Shown here piece after piece: positions 48,425 through 59,934 of a stretch of 64,000 nucleotides of DNA. The translations under genes were made by a program, and so were the position numbers. Position 1 is the stretch's first letter, and every line of letters begins with the position of its first letter. Location: positions 591,501-655,500 of the forward strand of contig JAMPIT010000417.1 of the NCBI GenBank assembly GCA_026261815.1, read 5' to 3'. The notes under the pieces were generated by a model. It had not been told where the DNA came from, did no database searches, and saw only the letters and a program-made list of their open reading frames with translations. This DNA is from Monarcha castaneiventris obscurior. Taxonomy: Eukaryota > Chordata > Aves > Passeriformes > Monarchidae.

Positions 48425-51400
48425 AAATCGAGACAAAAAGAGTAAGAAGAATGTACAGACTCTTGGCAACAGTGCAGGGAGTATAAGAAAAACCTGTATT
48501 TGGAAAGATTTTGAATTCGTTAAAGTGTAGATTGCCTGGAACTAGCACTGCTAGAGCAAGCACAGTACTTAGAAGCAATATCATTTCTACTAATGGGGGA
48601 GATAGTAAGTTAGCTAGGGCAGAACATGATATGAATTATGGATATTGCTTCCTACGCTTGACCTGAAGTGGTTATTACTATTCCTGAATATCACTACACA
48701 GAGAGGGTGGTGCCCTGTAGAGCCTCTCTTCATGTTTAAATGGGTAAGCAATTCTGGGTAAAAAAAATGCAATTATGGAGGAGACTTTCAGTCAAGAGAA
48801 AGATATTAACTTGCTTGCTTTAACAATGCCAAGGATCCTCAGCCACACATGGCAGTATTAGCTGTTTAACAATCAACACAGAAATGTAGATGTTACAGTA
48901 ATCTGATTGCAGGTAGGTAATGAAATTAGCTTCAATTTGCTATCTGCAAATAGTTTTTCTAGGCTGGAAAAGTGAAGAGCAGCTGCTAGTAGCAAACACT
49001 GGAAACCATTTGGGTGCAGCAAGGGTGACTGAAAATCCCTTCAATGACACAGGATAAGTGCTGGAATTAGTAATTGCAAATGTGCAAATTAATTTTCTAG
49101 TTGTCTTCCAAATTTTTACCTCAGTGTTTGTGTTTCTTCAAGTGTCATACAGTCAGCTGTGGCCACTGGCATCTAGGCACAATTGTTGTGGTGGTGTTTT
49201 TCCCTCAAAATATTGAAGAAGAATGGTAGTAGCAAACTGGGTTATTGAGAAAGAAACAGAAAATGCCAGAGAAGAGTATGGAGCAGGGAGAATCACGCAT
49301 GTGGCTAAATGTTTAACTGTGCTGGCAGCATCTGAAAAGGACTTTTCTTCTTGCAGATCCAGCTGTGTTATAAAACCCCACAGCCTTTTGATAGATCCAG
49401 CATTCCAGCCTCCAATCATGCTGGCAGACATGTCAGAAATGTCTGGGTATTTTTCAGTTCTTGAGTCTCTCACTTTAATGTTGTTCTTTACAGGGCAACT
49501 GTCTGTACCCTGGACTGAGGTGATAGAACATCTGTGTTAACAACCTTAATTTCAAATTTACCTAATATATAACATGGGTTTCTGCAAAAAGCCCCAGATG
49601 TTTGTGGTTTGGTTAGTGATCGACTGTGACTGCAGTATGCTTATGGTGCCCCTTTCTCAGCTTCTCGTACTTGTAAATGTCTTTGTTTCCGTATGTGGTA
49701 TTCCATTCAAAACTGTTTGCAATGTGTTCTGACAAGTAAGGGAAGCAAATGGCTGTTCCATGATGCCAGCTGCACTTTCAGACAGGACAGCTGAGCTCCT
49801 CCCTCCTTTCAGAGGAAAAGAACACATTTTTTTCTGAACCAGGAAATATCACTGGGGAGTCTTAGAGCAATCTTGGATTAGGAAAAATTAGCATCATGCT
49901 TTTTACATTGTATTAGCAACTCTCAACATTGGGAAAAAGACAATGTGTTTTACATATTCCTTTATATTCTTCTGGCACAATGAATGAACTGACTGTGTGG
50001 TGGCTGAATGCCGACATTGTTTAGTTCCACACAATAATGCAATTTAGGCCTGCTTTTGCAGTCTGAAAGGAAATTTCACCAGCTTTCCCAGGACATTTAA
50101 GAGTACTAAAACTGTTGCAAATGGCCATGTACATGCAGCAAAGAAGCTTAACCCCCAGTAAGTATTGATCTATTTTGTGAAGGTCACTGCAGCAACATAA
50201 CTACTTTTTATTCTGTTTCATGGAGCTGCTTCTGGGAGAGAGCATCAAGATGGAACAAATTAGCCTAAGTGAGGATACTTAAGATTTTCTCTTTATTAAA
50301 TAGTTCCCAGATGTGGAGTCAGTGCATTGCATCAAAGGTGTAGAATACAGAGCACTTGACAGCATTAGCTCTTCATCCCAATAGAATTTTTCTCTTCACT
50401 CAGATTAACTGGGATTTGACAGAGACAAATCTTGAACACCAATCTGCAGGTGTTCTAGAATTGTTCCATAGGAAAGTACTGACTATTTGAAGGACTGATT
50501 TATAAGGATTTTCAAATTACACTGTATTGGACAAATAGCAGTACAGCTGGTAAAAATAACTGTTAAAAATTATTTCATCAGATCTTGTGCTCCTGATCCC
50601 ATCACGTAATATGGCCCCTATTCAGAAAATGGAGTACCTTGGTGCTCTAGTATCCCTTTATGATTTTACATTTCAACCTCTCTTGTATGTAAGCTTGACA
50701 TCTCTTTGGGGAAGGTTTTGTCTTTTCTTCTTTAATGTGTATATGGTACCTAAAAGGGTAATATTTTTTTACTGGACTTTCAAGGTGCTTTGCTGTATGA
50801 TTAGAACTATAAATTATATTAATAAGATGCATGTATGTCTGTGAATATTCACTCTGGAGTACATGTATTTGTTCTTCACTAAAAATAGAAATTAATTTCC
50901 AAGACCAGAACATAATTGATGTTATAATCTAATCAGTAGTATTGTCATATAATTTTTTCCAAAAATAAATTACTATGATATTATTGTGTAAAGAACATAG
51001 ATAACATGCATACATATTGTAAAGACTTTTTAAATCTGTATTTTTTCATATAGGGTGAACACAGAGTTACAGAAAATACTTTTGCTAGACGGGCAGGAGT
51101 TTCTCAGCAATCACATAAAAAGAAAAACAAAAGTAAATGGTTTTGTGATAGGATTTCTGAATGGGTTATTTCTTTACTGGGTTTCTATACTAGGTTGTTT
51201 CCACAAGTTCTCTGGAGTAGAATAAGGACTGATTTTCAGATAAAAAGGATTGATTGTTAGAAATTGCAGTTCTCAACACTTTCAAAAATCTACTTTTAAG
51301 AAAATACCTAATCTTCAAAGCAAAAATTATACCACATGCATGGTCTTTAAATGCTTGCTACTGAGGTCAGTCTTAAAATGTTATCAGTAGATGCAAGATA

Positions 51401-52300
51401 GCAATGAGCAACTAATTGCTTCTATCTATAAATGCAAGACTTAAATAATGACTGGTGGATAGCCTGTTGTGCTGGCTAGCAGAAATAAGAATGTCATACT
51501 CTCTCAGCGGATAGTTGACTCTAATATTCAAGTCATTTATTGAAATGCCAATATTATAAAATAGAAAAAAATCAACCATATTTCATAAAATCAACCATAT
51601 TTCATTAAAAGTTGCCTTCTGATATCTCCCTTGTTAGTGAATTGTTAATATACCATGTTCTAATTATCTGGACTTCTCTAAAATCCAGTCTTATTGTGTG
51701 TATATATGTGAGTTAGCAGTTTGCTGAATACTGCTCTGAGTTGATTGTGTTTGCTTAAATGATACAATTCCTATGCAAGTGCTTGCCTAGTTCAGTAAAT
51801 AATTGGGAAGGGATAGCTTAATTTCTTAATTTTCTCTTCACCACCATTGTATTAACTAGCCATTAAAATTTTTATGAAGTACTTAGGCCATGAAATATGT
51901 AATCATTACTATTCTTGGTTGTATTTCTCTGCAAACTAAAATTAACCAAACATTCGATGATGATCCCAAAGCTGCAGAAAGAAATGGTGTTAAAATTAGA
52001 ATTGGAATAAAACAGCAGAAAACTGGGACTTTGAGAGAACAAGCTTACATCTCATGTTCTCTTGTCCCTGGATTTGAGTTGGATCAGTTTATTCTAGTTC
52101 TGAAATTCACTTAATGAATCCCTACAATTATACATGTTCAGTATACTGCTTTGGATGCTAAGCCTCATGTACTTTTTGCCTTAAAAGTATTAGTCTCAAA
52201 GGATGACAGCAAGTTATTGGTTATTTGCATGTTAAATGGTTGTTCACCACGAGTCACTATCTGAAATGTCAGTGGCAGTTCTGATAACAAGTAATCATGC
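48425..52300. other. Intergenic DNA 3' of KERA
   Basis: No credible gene. A 19-base tandem pair (ATCAACCATATTTCAT...) is at 51571-51609. Small frames such as 49153-49473 show no recognisable domain. Confidence 0.5.
51571..51609 (+). repeat. 19-bp tandem duplication
   Basis: Two adjacent, nearly identical copies of ATCAACCATATTTCATAAA. Confidence 0.85.
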
Positions 52301-52310
52301 AGCTCGTGAT

Positions 52311-52316
52311 TTTATT
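52311..52316 (-). terminator. KERA: Candidate poly(A) signal of KERA
   Basis: AATAAA on the minus strand, about 420 bases after the KERA stop codon. No closer perfect hexamer was seen. Usage is unproven. Confidence 0.35.
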
Positions 52317-52731
52317 AGCATATGCATTTGGCCAAGTGCGCCCAAATTCATTGTGTTAGTTACTATATAACAAGATAAGGACATATAATTTGTCTATAGC
52401 AATGATTTTAGCAGGGTAGGCATTGTCCCATTTGACAAGAAAGATGTAGTAGGCAAGAATTTTCTTTGGAATATTTGAGACCTTACAATGATGATTTTCA
52501 ATATATTCACATTAGGAATTTATAGGGTAAGGTGTTAAGCACATGTTTCAGGTCCATACCAAATCTCTTCTGAAAGAACAACCTTTTCAGTCGCAGAAAA
52601 GATACAAGCAAAGAAAAAAATTAAAGTCAAATAAAGCTGTTACTTCTTAATTTATGACTTAGAACAAGTTTCATTCCAGCAAAACTTGTATCCTTGCACT
52701 CTCACAGTAGAAGAGTGACTCTGCAATATAT

Positions 52732-52904
52732 TTATATGACAACAGCTTGAAGTAGTCGGAAACAAATCATGATGTCCAATGGGATTGGAGGTTGAATTTC
52801 ATTTCCATCCAGACGAAGGTATCGGAGGCGAGGGATGTTGCCATAATGACCATAGTCTTCTTCTAAGGCAATGGAAACTGGGCATATTTGAGTACCATTG
52901 ACAT
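52732..52904 (-). CDS. KERA: KERA exon 3, C-terminal repeat
   Basis: Acceptor TCTACATTTTCAG, phase 1 junction. It encodes the end from residue 296 (VNGTQICPV ... LRYLRLDGNEI ... CFRLLQAVVI) and TAA. It includes sequon N298 and both ear-repeat cysteines. Confidence 0.97.
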
Positions 52905-55900
52905 CTGAAAATGTAGATCAACATTGTTAGGTTATGGGAAAATTCACAAAGATAAAATTCACTTAGGACACAAATAAAGTAAATTTCTGCTGATGTTTGC
53001 ATGGGAGACTGTTGCTTTTGTTAACATTTAACTACTTTGTTGATGGAGCAAAAAGCATCTTAATATAATGTGACTTAGAACAGTGACTCACATTTACTGT
53101 GCTGCAATTATGAAGAAGGCCACTAGATGCATAATTTAACCTTGGAAAAAGAGGATATTAAACAACTACATGGTAAGCATTGAGAAATAGCTCTTAACAC
53201 TCTGAGTGAGGAGGACAAGATTACTGCTGAGGGATTTTGAACATCTTATTTCAATGACAGTACATTAATTTTAGGCTGATAATATTCCCTAATGAAGATC
53301 TTGCATTCAAAATTATGACAGTATTGAATCAGAGGAATGTTTAGTATAGTGTTTGTAACTTCAAACATCTGTACTTTTCTGTTCTCTTGCACTATTCAGT
53401 AGAGTTGGTTTTAACTGCAAGAATATAACTTGTGCAATGGGATATTTTTCTTCCTAATCTGAAAGCCAACAAATTCTTAGAATTCTGTATACATCACACA
53501 TAGTTCGTTTCTGTACAGATAAAATTTGAAACTATGGTTTAAATCATTACCCATATTTGTAAGTGTTGAATAGCTTGGGTTCTTTACATTGTCTCTTCTA
53601 GGTTACCTCTGCACCATCACTTGGCTAAAATGCTTTTTATATTTTGTCTTCTGCTGTTAAATAGTCAGGCAGCTGCTACCCTATTTCAGCCTCAAAAAGG
53701 CCTCATGAAAACACTGAAGTGGTGTTTGTTTACCAAAGATGTCAAAGTCCTTCGACCAAATTATATTTTTTGGTTGGTCCGACTGCTTGAGGATCTTGGT
53801 CTCAGACTAACTGAAGAAAAGTGAATGGAGAATGTGTATGTAACAGATTGTTTTGAACACACTTTTTACTGACAAAGAAATAGGAAAAAAAATTTTCTCC
53901 CTTTATATTTAGGAATGATACCATGCACAAATCTTCTGACTACAATCCCCAAAATCAGATAAATGTTATGATGTGAAAATAACAACATGGGTTTTTTTTC
54001 CCATAGCTTTAATTTTTTTCCTCCACTCTATTTTGAAAAACTGCCCAGATGTTTGCAACATCTTAGAAGTGGACTTGATCTTTGTCACGGAAACTAGATA
54101 AATACATCCAGTTGGCCAAGGCCTGAAACTTTTGTTATATCTGTGATATCAAAATGTATTTGTCTATCTTGTGAAATTAAATTAATACTGGCAAAGCTTT
54201 TGATATCTTGGAAGAAACAAGCTACAACTTATTTTTATGTGTGAATTTACAACACAGAAAGCTTGAGAATGTTCATTTTAAAGGCAGCTATTAAAAGTTT
54301 TAGGTGAATCAACACTATGTAGCAGAAAATATCTGCTTTGTTTGGTCAGCATTACTGCTCATGGAGACAAGATGGCTTCAAGTGCATCCTAAATCTCTGT
54401 CTTCTCTGACCTAGAAACTATCTCACTGCACTAATTTTCACTGGGTTGATTACTCCAGCCTTGAAGTGAGGCAGCAGTTATCTAACCACAGGCCACCTAG
54501 GAAGAAGTTATTTCCTAATGATGTGTAGTATGAAGTGGTTTGGGTTTTATTGTTCTCTTCCCATAAACAGTAAATCCTACCCAAACTATCAGGGGAGTAG
54601 AAGCCTCTCACTTTCTCTCTTTTAACCCTCTTCATGTATATATTACTGAATTTTGTTTCAGCAGGAGGAACAGGTCTTTCCTTCCACAGGTACAATTCAC
54701 CCTGCCTAAACTGATCCCTATAGAGGTTAACTGTCAGTCTAACTAAACCATTTAGACTCTGTTTATAAACTCTAGAGGGAGATGAATGCTTTCAAAAGGG
54801 GACTGACATCTCCTTAACATGGGATGAGTTTCCCTATGCAATAGTGTATCCCTTTCCAACAATTGAGTAGAAGGTCTGTTTGACTATCACAAACCTGATA
54901 AAAAAAATCTGGGATAGTTTATTCAAAGATGATGAATTCAACTGGTTGTCAACAGAATTTTTATGTCATAAAATATTTAAAGATAAAACTCCAGAGCTGC
55001 TGTAAGGGAAAACTGCAAAAGAGGTTTTCATTAATGGCTGACACTGTATGTCTGCTGAAGAACTGCAGAAGATCCTGTTTCTTTTCCAGCAAAACTTATA
55101 ATTTAGAAACAAAACTTAGGTAGTCTGCCCAAGGATTTCTCTCTTTCTCTACATGTGGAATAATATTAGCTCAGAGTATCTATCTCAAACTCCTGTTATT
55201 CTTCTAGGGGAACTTACTGTTTGCTCCCTTTCGTCTGTCCTTTGATAGCACTGTAATGCCACCTGCTTACCCTTGCTTACTTGCTACCTCACCATTTCAT
55301 ACCTTGTCTTTGCGTACTTTAACATTGTCTTTTCCACTATTTAGCAATACCCCAGAACCTCATAAGGCTCCTAGGTAAATATGTAGGCATGTGTGTTTTA
55401 AAATGCCATGGAATAAATGCAGTGCAAATCTGTTGGAGCCATAATTAGCTTTGGTTTTAAGTTTATTTTACTTTGAAAATTAGAATAGTATTTTTTCCTC
55501 TGCGTATTGAGATCCTTAGGGAAGGGACTAGATCCTTAGGGAAAGGACTGCAGGTGAAATTCTTGTTCCACTGAGACAAATGATGAGGCTATCATTGACT
55601 TTCTTGGGCTTCAGAAGAAGGCCTCATGTTTCCATGAATGGTCTCCAGAGAAATGAGGCCGTGTACTTACACAAAGAATTGATATTACAAAATAACATAC
55701 AATTAAACATAGACAAATGGCATTTACATACAAATGCTGAAGTCTGAGCTCTTGTAATAACAACAGTGTAACTCACCAATAGAAAAGAAAGCAGTGATTT
55801 GCAGTTGTGAGGGAATACCTGAAAATTATTATTATAAAAAGTTCTTGTACTGTACACATAAAAGTAAACCTTCAGAAGTACTCTTTTGTGGAGAAACCAG

Positions 55901-56244
55901 ATCCAGGATTTTACAGCTATTTTTATTTCAAAATTTTTTCATTGATTATCTTAAAATAATGACTGATTTGGATTTAAGAAGACAAAACCAATCTGCAGAA
56001 TTAATGTCATGTCTTATTACTCTGGCTTGATGGGATTATATTCCTTGTTTGCAATCCTAAAATCCTTTGAGGTATCATCTAGTAGAGCAAAGTCTTATGA
56101 AGACTACACCGTTATCCCTTACCTCTTGAACCTCTTGATGCTATGTGGTAAAATGTGTCTTACATAATACCTGATCTTCATTTAAGGTATCAGGTTGCAA
56201 CTATTTTATATTCAGTTACTAAGAATTCCCTTTTTTTATTTTCC

Positions 56245-56282
<38 letters not shown>

Positions 56283-58421
56283 TGCAAAAGTCAGTTTTTG
56301 TGCTTGAGTTGACAATGATTTTTGGAAAGTGGTAAAGGCATTAAGGAATACAAGGCTTGTGGAAAGCTATCATGATTTAGTTTCACAAGTACTCATGTGT
56401 CATTGGAACATGAGATCTGAGTTTGCACATACAACAAAAGTTAATTTTCATGGTCTTAAGCTTTTTCAAACTCATTCAGGGAAGGAAGAGAACTGGACAG
56501 CTCTTTAAATACTAGACACAAAACTGTTCTTAAACTGGACAGGCTACATTCCAGTGTTTTCAATTTTGTGTCCACTCAAAGTGACAGATTAAAGTCTGCA
56601 CCTGAGGCCTTGCAGTGAAGCAATTAAAATAAATCCCTTTGTAACCAGGGGGCAATTAAATATGTTCAGAAAAAACATCTGTCATAAGCTTTACCTCTAA
56701 TTAACTGTTAGAATTCTTGCAGGCTACTTAAATATGTGCCAGTTACACAGAATTTATTTTTATTTACATGATATTGTACATTTATTTTGCCAAATGCAGT
56801 GAACAAATGTAAATTATTAATAGGTATATTCCTTTCATAGGTTCTTGTTTCATACAAAAGCCAAACCATTACTTTTAGTATATTTGTGAACTACAGTGGC
56901 ACAAAAGACTGGTAAGGGACCATGTATTCAATTAAATCACCCTGATGGGAAGATAAATACAGAAACTTGGCTTCCTTTTGTGCCAGAGGTAAATAAAAAA
57001 GTCATCACTTTTATTTTGTCTTTTGGCATGAAAAAAAGTATTTACTGAGAAGATAATTTCATTATATAGAGTATGTGATGTTCCTAACCACACCCCACTA
57101 TACCTGGATGAATTTGGAAACAATCCTAGAAGTGAAACTATGAAAACCAACAGGCTTCTGTTGCCTTAGGTACAAAAGCTTATCTCATTTACACAAAATG
57201 GAAAACTTTTGAGGACATAAATCTTAGTAGAGCTAATATGCTGTAAAATCAGTAAAGCACTAAAACATTTTGCTCAGAGAGGTGGTGGATGCCCCATCGC
57301 TGGCAAATTTCAAGGTCAGGCTGGACAGGGCTCTGAGAAATCTCATTGTGTTGAAAATATCCCTGCTTTTTGTAGGAAGGTTGGAAAAAATGACCTCTAG
57401 AGGTCCCTTCCTTCCCAAATTATTCAATAACTCTATGATTTATTCACTTTACCTCAAAGAGTGTTTTTATCGTTAAAGAGACATTTTAAAATAGATATAG
57501 TTTTGAAGGTTCCCATACTGGTAATACACACTTACTTTTGATTTTGTTGTGATCAAGATGAAGGTGCTCAAGGTGAGCATTGATTGGTGGAATTTTAGTG
57601 AGTTGATTGTGAGACAGTTGTAGGTCTAGAATAGATGAAACATTAAACCCATTTGGAGGGATACCATCATCAGATAATTTGTTGTAGTTCAGCCTAAGGA
57701 AAGTCACTTTGGGTATTGCACTGAAGTAGTTTTCTGGTATAACTTCAATGGAGTTGTTGTCCAAAAACAGCTGCAGTGTATTAGCTGGAATGCTTAAAGG
57801 CATTTTCTTGAGTGAATTTTTTGCTATGTTGAGTTGCATAAGATTGTTGAGTCCTTGGAAGGTGTCACTTTGAAGAGCGCTGTCCAACAAACTGTTCTGG
57901 TGCAGGTCTAACATAGTAAGGTTTTCCAAGTGACTGAAGACTCCTTCTGGGATTCTGGAGATTTTGTTTCTAGCTAGTCTTAGCTGTTCCAGACCCACTG
58001 GTAATGGGGCAGGCACCTCTTCCAATTCGTTGTCTTCAAGGAATAAGTAAAGCAATCTTTTCAGCTTGCTCAGCACACCATTCTCAATTCCACCATTTGT
58101 GATCTTATTCTTGTTCAGATTTATCCATCTCAGATGAGTGGCATTCACAAAAGGCTTCTCTGAAAGTGTTTCAATTTGATTGTTTTGAAGATAGAGGTAC
58201 CAAATCCTTGCTGGAATTGGAGGTATTTCTTTTAGTCCTTTGTGATCACAGTATAATGCATTGGGGAAACTAGGAGGACAAAAGCACTCCTGTGGACACT
58301 CAGAAGTATAGTGAGACCAGTGGTCAGGACCCAGATCATCATAAACTTGTCTCACAGTTCGAGTCCACACAGAATTGACCAAGAATAAGAGCAAAAGGCT
58401 TGTATACACTTTTAGAATCAT
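52732..58421 (-). CDS. KERA: Keratocan (class II small leucine-rich proteoglycan), two coding exons
   Basis: Secreted corneal keratan sulfate proteoglycan that binds fibrillar collagen and is needed for normal corneal shape. Coding parts 57536-58421 and 52732-52904 join in phase (split codon AAT, N296) to 352 codons, matching the roughly 350 of the family. The order is: signal peptide at about 1-20, Tyr- and acid-containing N-terminal segment (VRQVYDDL), the class II cysteine cap CX3CXCX9C (C42, C46, C48, C58), and a run of leucine-rich repeats from about 70 to 335. C303 and C343 form the terminal ear disulfide. Sequons at N93, N167, N222, N260 and N298 are candidate keratan sulfate or N-glycan sites. 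The ATG at 58421 has A at -3 and gives a good signal peptide. An earlier in-frame ATG at 58451 lies beyond the splice acceptor. Confidence 0.98.
55511..55550 (+). repeat. 20-bp tandem duplication
   Basis: GATCCTTAGGGAAGGGACTA is followed directly by GATCCTTAGGGAAAGGACTG, two mismatches apart. Confidence 0.9.
56228..56283 (+). repeat. Poly(T)-rich tract
   Basis: T runs interrupted by single C or A bases, ending with 21 or so consecutive Ts. On the KERA strand this is a poly(A) tract. No retroposed body was identified next to it. Confidence 0.85.
57268..57442 (+). mobile_element. CR1 LINE 3' end beside KERA exon 2
   Basis: Reads 'CAGAGAGGTGGTGGATGCCCC', 'TTCAAGGTCAGGCTGGACAG', 'GACCTCTAGAGGTCCCTTCC' and a single tail unit TCTATGAT: the last 175 bases of CR1 in plus orientation. 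It ends about 93 bases from the KERA exon 2 donor and is antisense to KERA. Confidence 0.92.
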
Positions 58422-58430
58422 TGTGTTTGC
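57536..58430 (-). CDS. KERA: KERA exon 2, residues 1-295 (coding 57536-58421)
   Basis: Acceptor TTTTTTCCCCTTCCAAG, nine bases of 5' UTR, then ATG. Donor AAAA/GTAAGT. One large exon carries the signal peptide, cysteine cap and nearly all leucine-rich repeats, the known layout of class II SLRP genes. Confidence 0.98.
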
Positions 58431-59809
58431 CTTGGAAGGGGAAAAAACCAATTAATTGTTTGTCAACAAAACTCCATAGCAGAATAGTAGATTAACAAAA
58501 CAGTTTTGCATATAAAATAACATTTCCTTTATAAACAGCCAAATTCTGTCCTCTAGGGTATGTTACATGTACATACATGTACATATATGGCATGTTAAGG
58601 AAAAACTGAAAGGTAATGTAAGAGATATAAATGATTGAGTTCTATCTGTTGATAAACATCTACTTAATTCAGCTTAGATTCCACATTGGCTACCAGTTTA
58701 ACTGATGTTCATACAAGTGTAATTTCAAAGAATATGAAAATATGGATCATTTTTAGACAATAAATCGGTGCTTCTTTTAAATTTGTGTAAGTTTTCCTGT
58801 ACAGACCTATAATCTACATTATATAATGAATAATCTTCAGAAAAGACATCATTACCATATATACCAATGATATATATATATACTATTGTACTCAGTGCTC
58901 CTCCTTTTAAAATCAATCATAGCCCCTTTTCTGTTTTTGCTCTCTCTTAAATTATAATGGCATCTGGATCAGATTTTCCAGGGTCTTTTGTCTTCATTCA
59001 AAAGTGGGAGATCAAATACTGTTTTAACAGCTGTTTGTTGGGCATGTTTTTAAAAGCTTGGAGGGAATATGTTTGACTAATCCATTCCCCGCCTCACTCC
59101 CTCTCTCATATCCAAAGTTACACATTTCCTTCCCTGGAGCAAACAGACAAACCAAATGCCTGATCTAAACGACACAAAAAATAAGTCCTAACCAAATTAT
59201 ATCCACAAAAAGTAAATCCTAACCAAATTATTCATATACACTTGTGCACCTTGTAACTATTTTTCCCACTTAATTATTGGCTTTTTTTAGCCTCTTCCAC
59301 CACTGAATGATGAAAAAAAATCATCACAGATAATTTACTCCGAAAGGAAATATTTGTGTAATACAAAAACAGTGCTTTATAAACTCTGTTATCTTGATTG
59401 CTGCCACATGAAGATTAACAAGCATTTTGCAGTGTAGAGGCAAAAGACTGAAAGTTGAAATTTCTGGTCAAAATTAGGAAGCTGGTGTTGGCAAAAATAG
59501 AATTTAAATAAAAAGTATATTCTCTCATAGGATTAATGCATCAGTAGGGTTAAGAGCTCAGTTAAGTTGCTGCATATGATATGTAGTAATTTAATAGTTT
59601 TCAACATTGTTATTAGCAGTAACAAGTGCAAGATCCTATAGTTTTTCCAGCCCCAGAAACTGCTATCTGGAAGCATTCCAAAAAAAGGGACAAATAAAGT
59701 ATTTCTAAAGAATAGCATTTCTATTTTACACAGTGAATTTGCAGCCTTCTTACTCAGTAGTTATTCACAACCTTAATAACATATTAAAAAGGAATATAAA
59801 GCAATTTAC
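58431..59809 (-). other. KERA: KERA intron 1
   Basis: 1.4 kb. It contains a TACATG-type palindromic run near 58563-58585, a TA run near 58868-58880 and a local tandem near 59177-59230 (two copies of 'CCTAACCAAATTAT'). Confidence 0.55.
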
Positions 59810-59897
59810 CTTGTTAGTCAAGTTCCTGGAGCTATCTGAAGCCAGTTAGAAATCACTGTAAATTCACCACTTTTGGCTGCTAATCACTGTGTTTGTT
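59810..59897 (-). other. KERA: KERA exon 1, 5' untranslated (candidate)
   Basis: A donor AACAAG/GTAAAT at 59809 ends a segment without any ATG. It begins some 30 bases below a TATA-like TTTTATATGC at 59921-59930. KERA genes are known to have one non-coding first exon. Assignment rests on position and signals only, and the exact start is a guess. Confidence 0.5.
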
Positions 59898-59920
59898 TCC
59901 TGTCCTCCTAAGAATTAGCA

Positions 59921-59930
59921 GCATATAAAA
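59921..59930 (-). promoter_or_regulatory. KERA: TATA-like element of KERA
   Basis: Minus strand TTTTATATGC, AT-rich core upstream of the candidate exon 1. A weaker match than the EPYC box. Confidence 0.4.
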
Positions 59931-59934
59931 CTGG

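Larger units (their letters stand above)
52905..57535 (-). other. KERA: KERA intron 2
   Basis: 4.6 kb intron with a 20-bp tandem duplication at 55511-55550, a long poly(T)-rich tract at about 56228-56283 and a CR1 3' end close to the 5' splice site. No other repeat or gene was recognised. Confidence 0.85.

Noticed and set aside
58422..58451. Upstream ATG adding ten residues to KERA
   Set aside because: The splice acceptor at 58431 removes it, and the downstream ATG gives a clean signal peptide.
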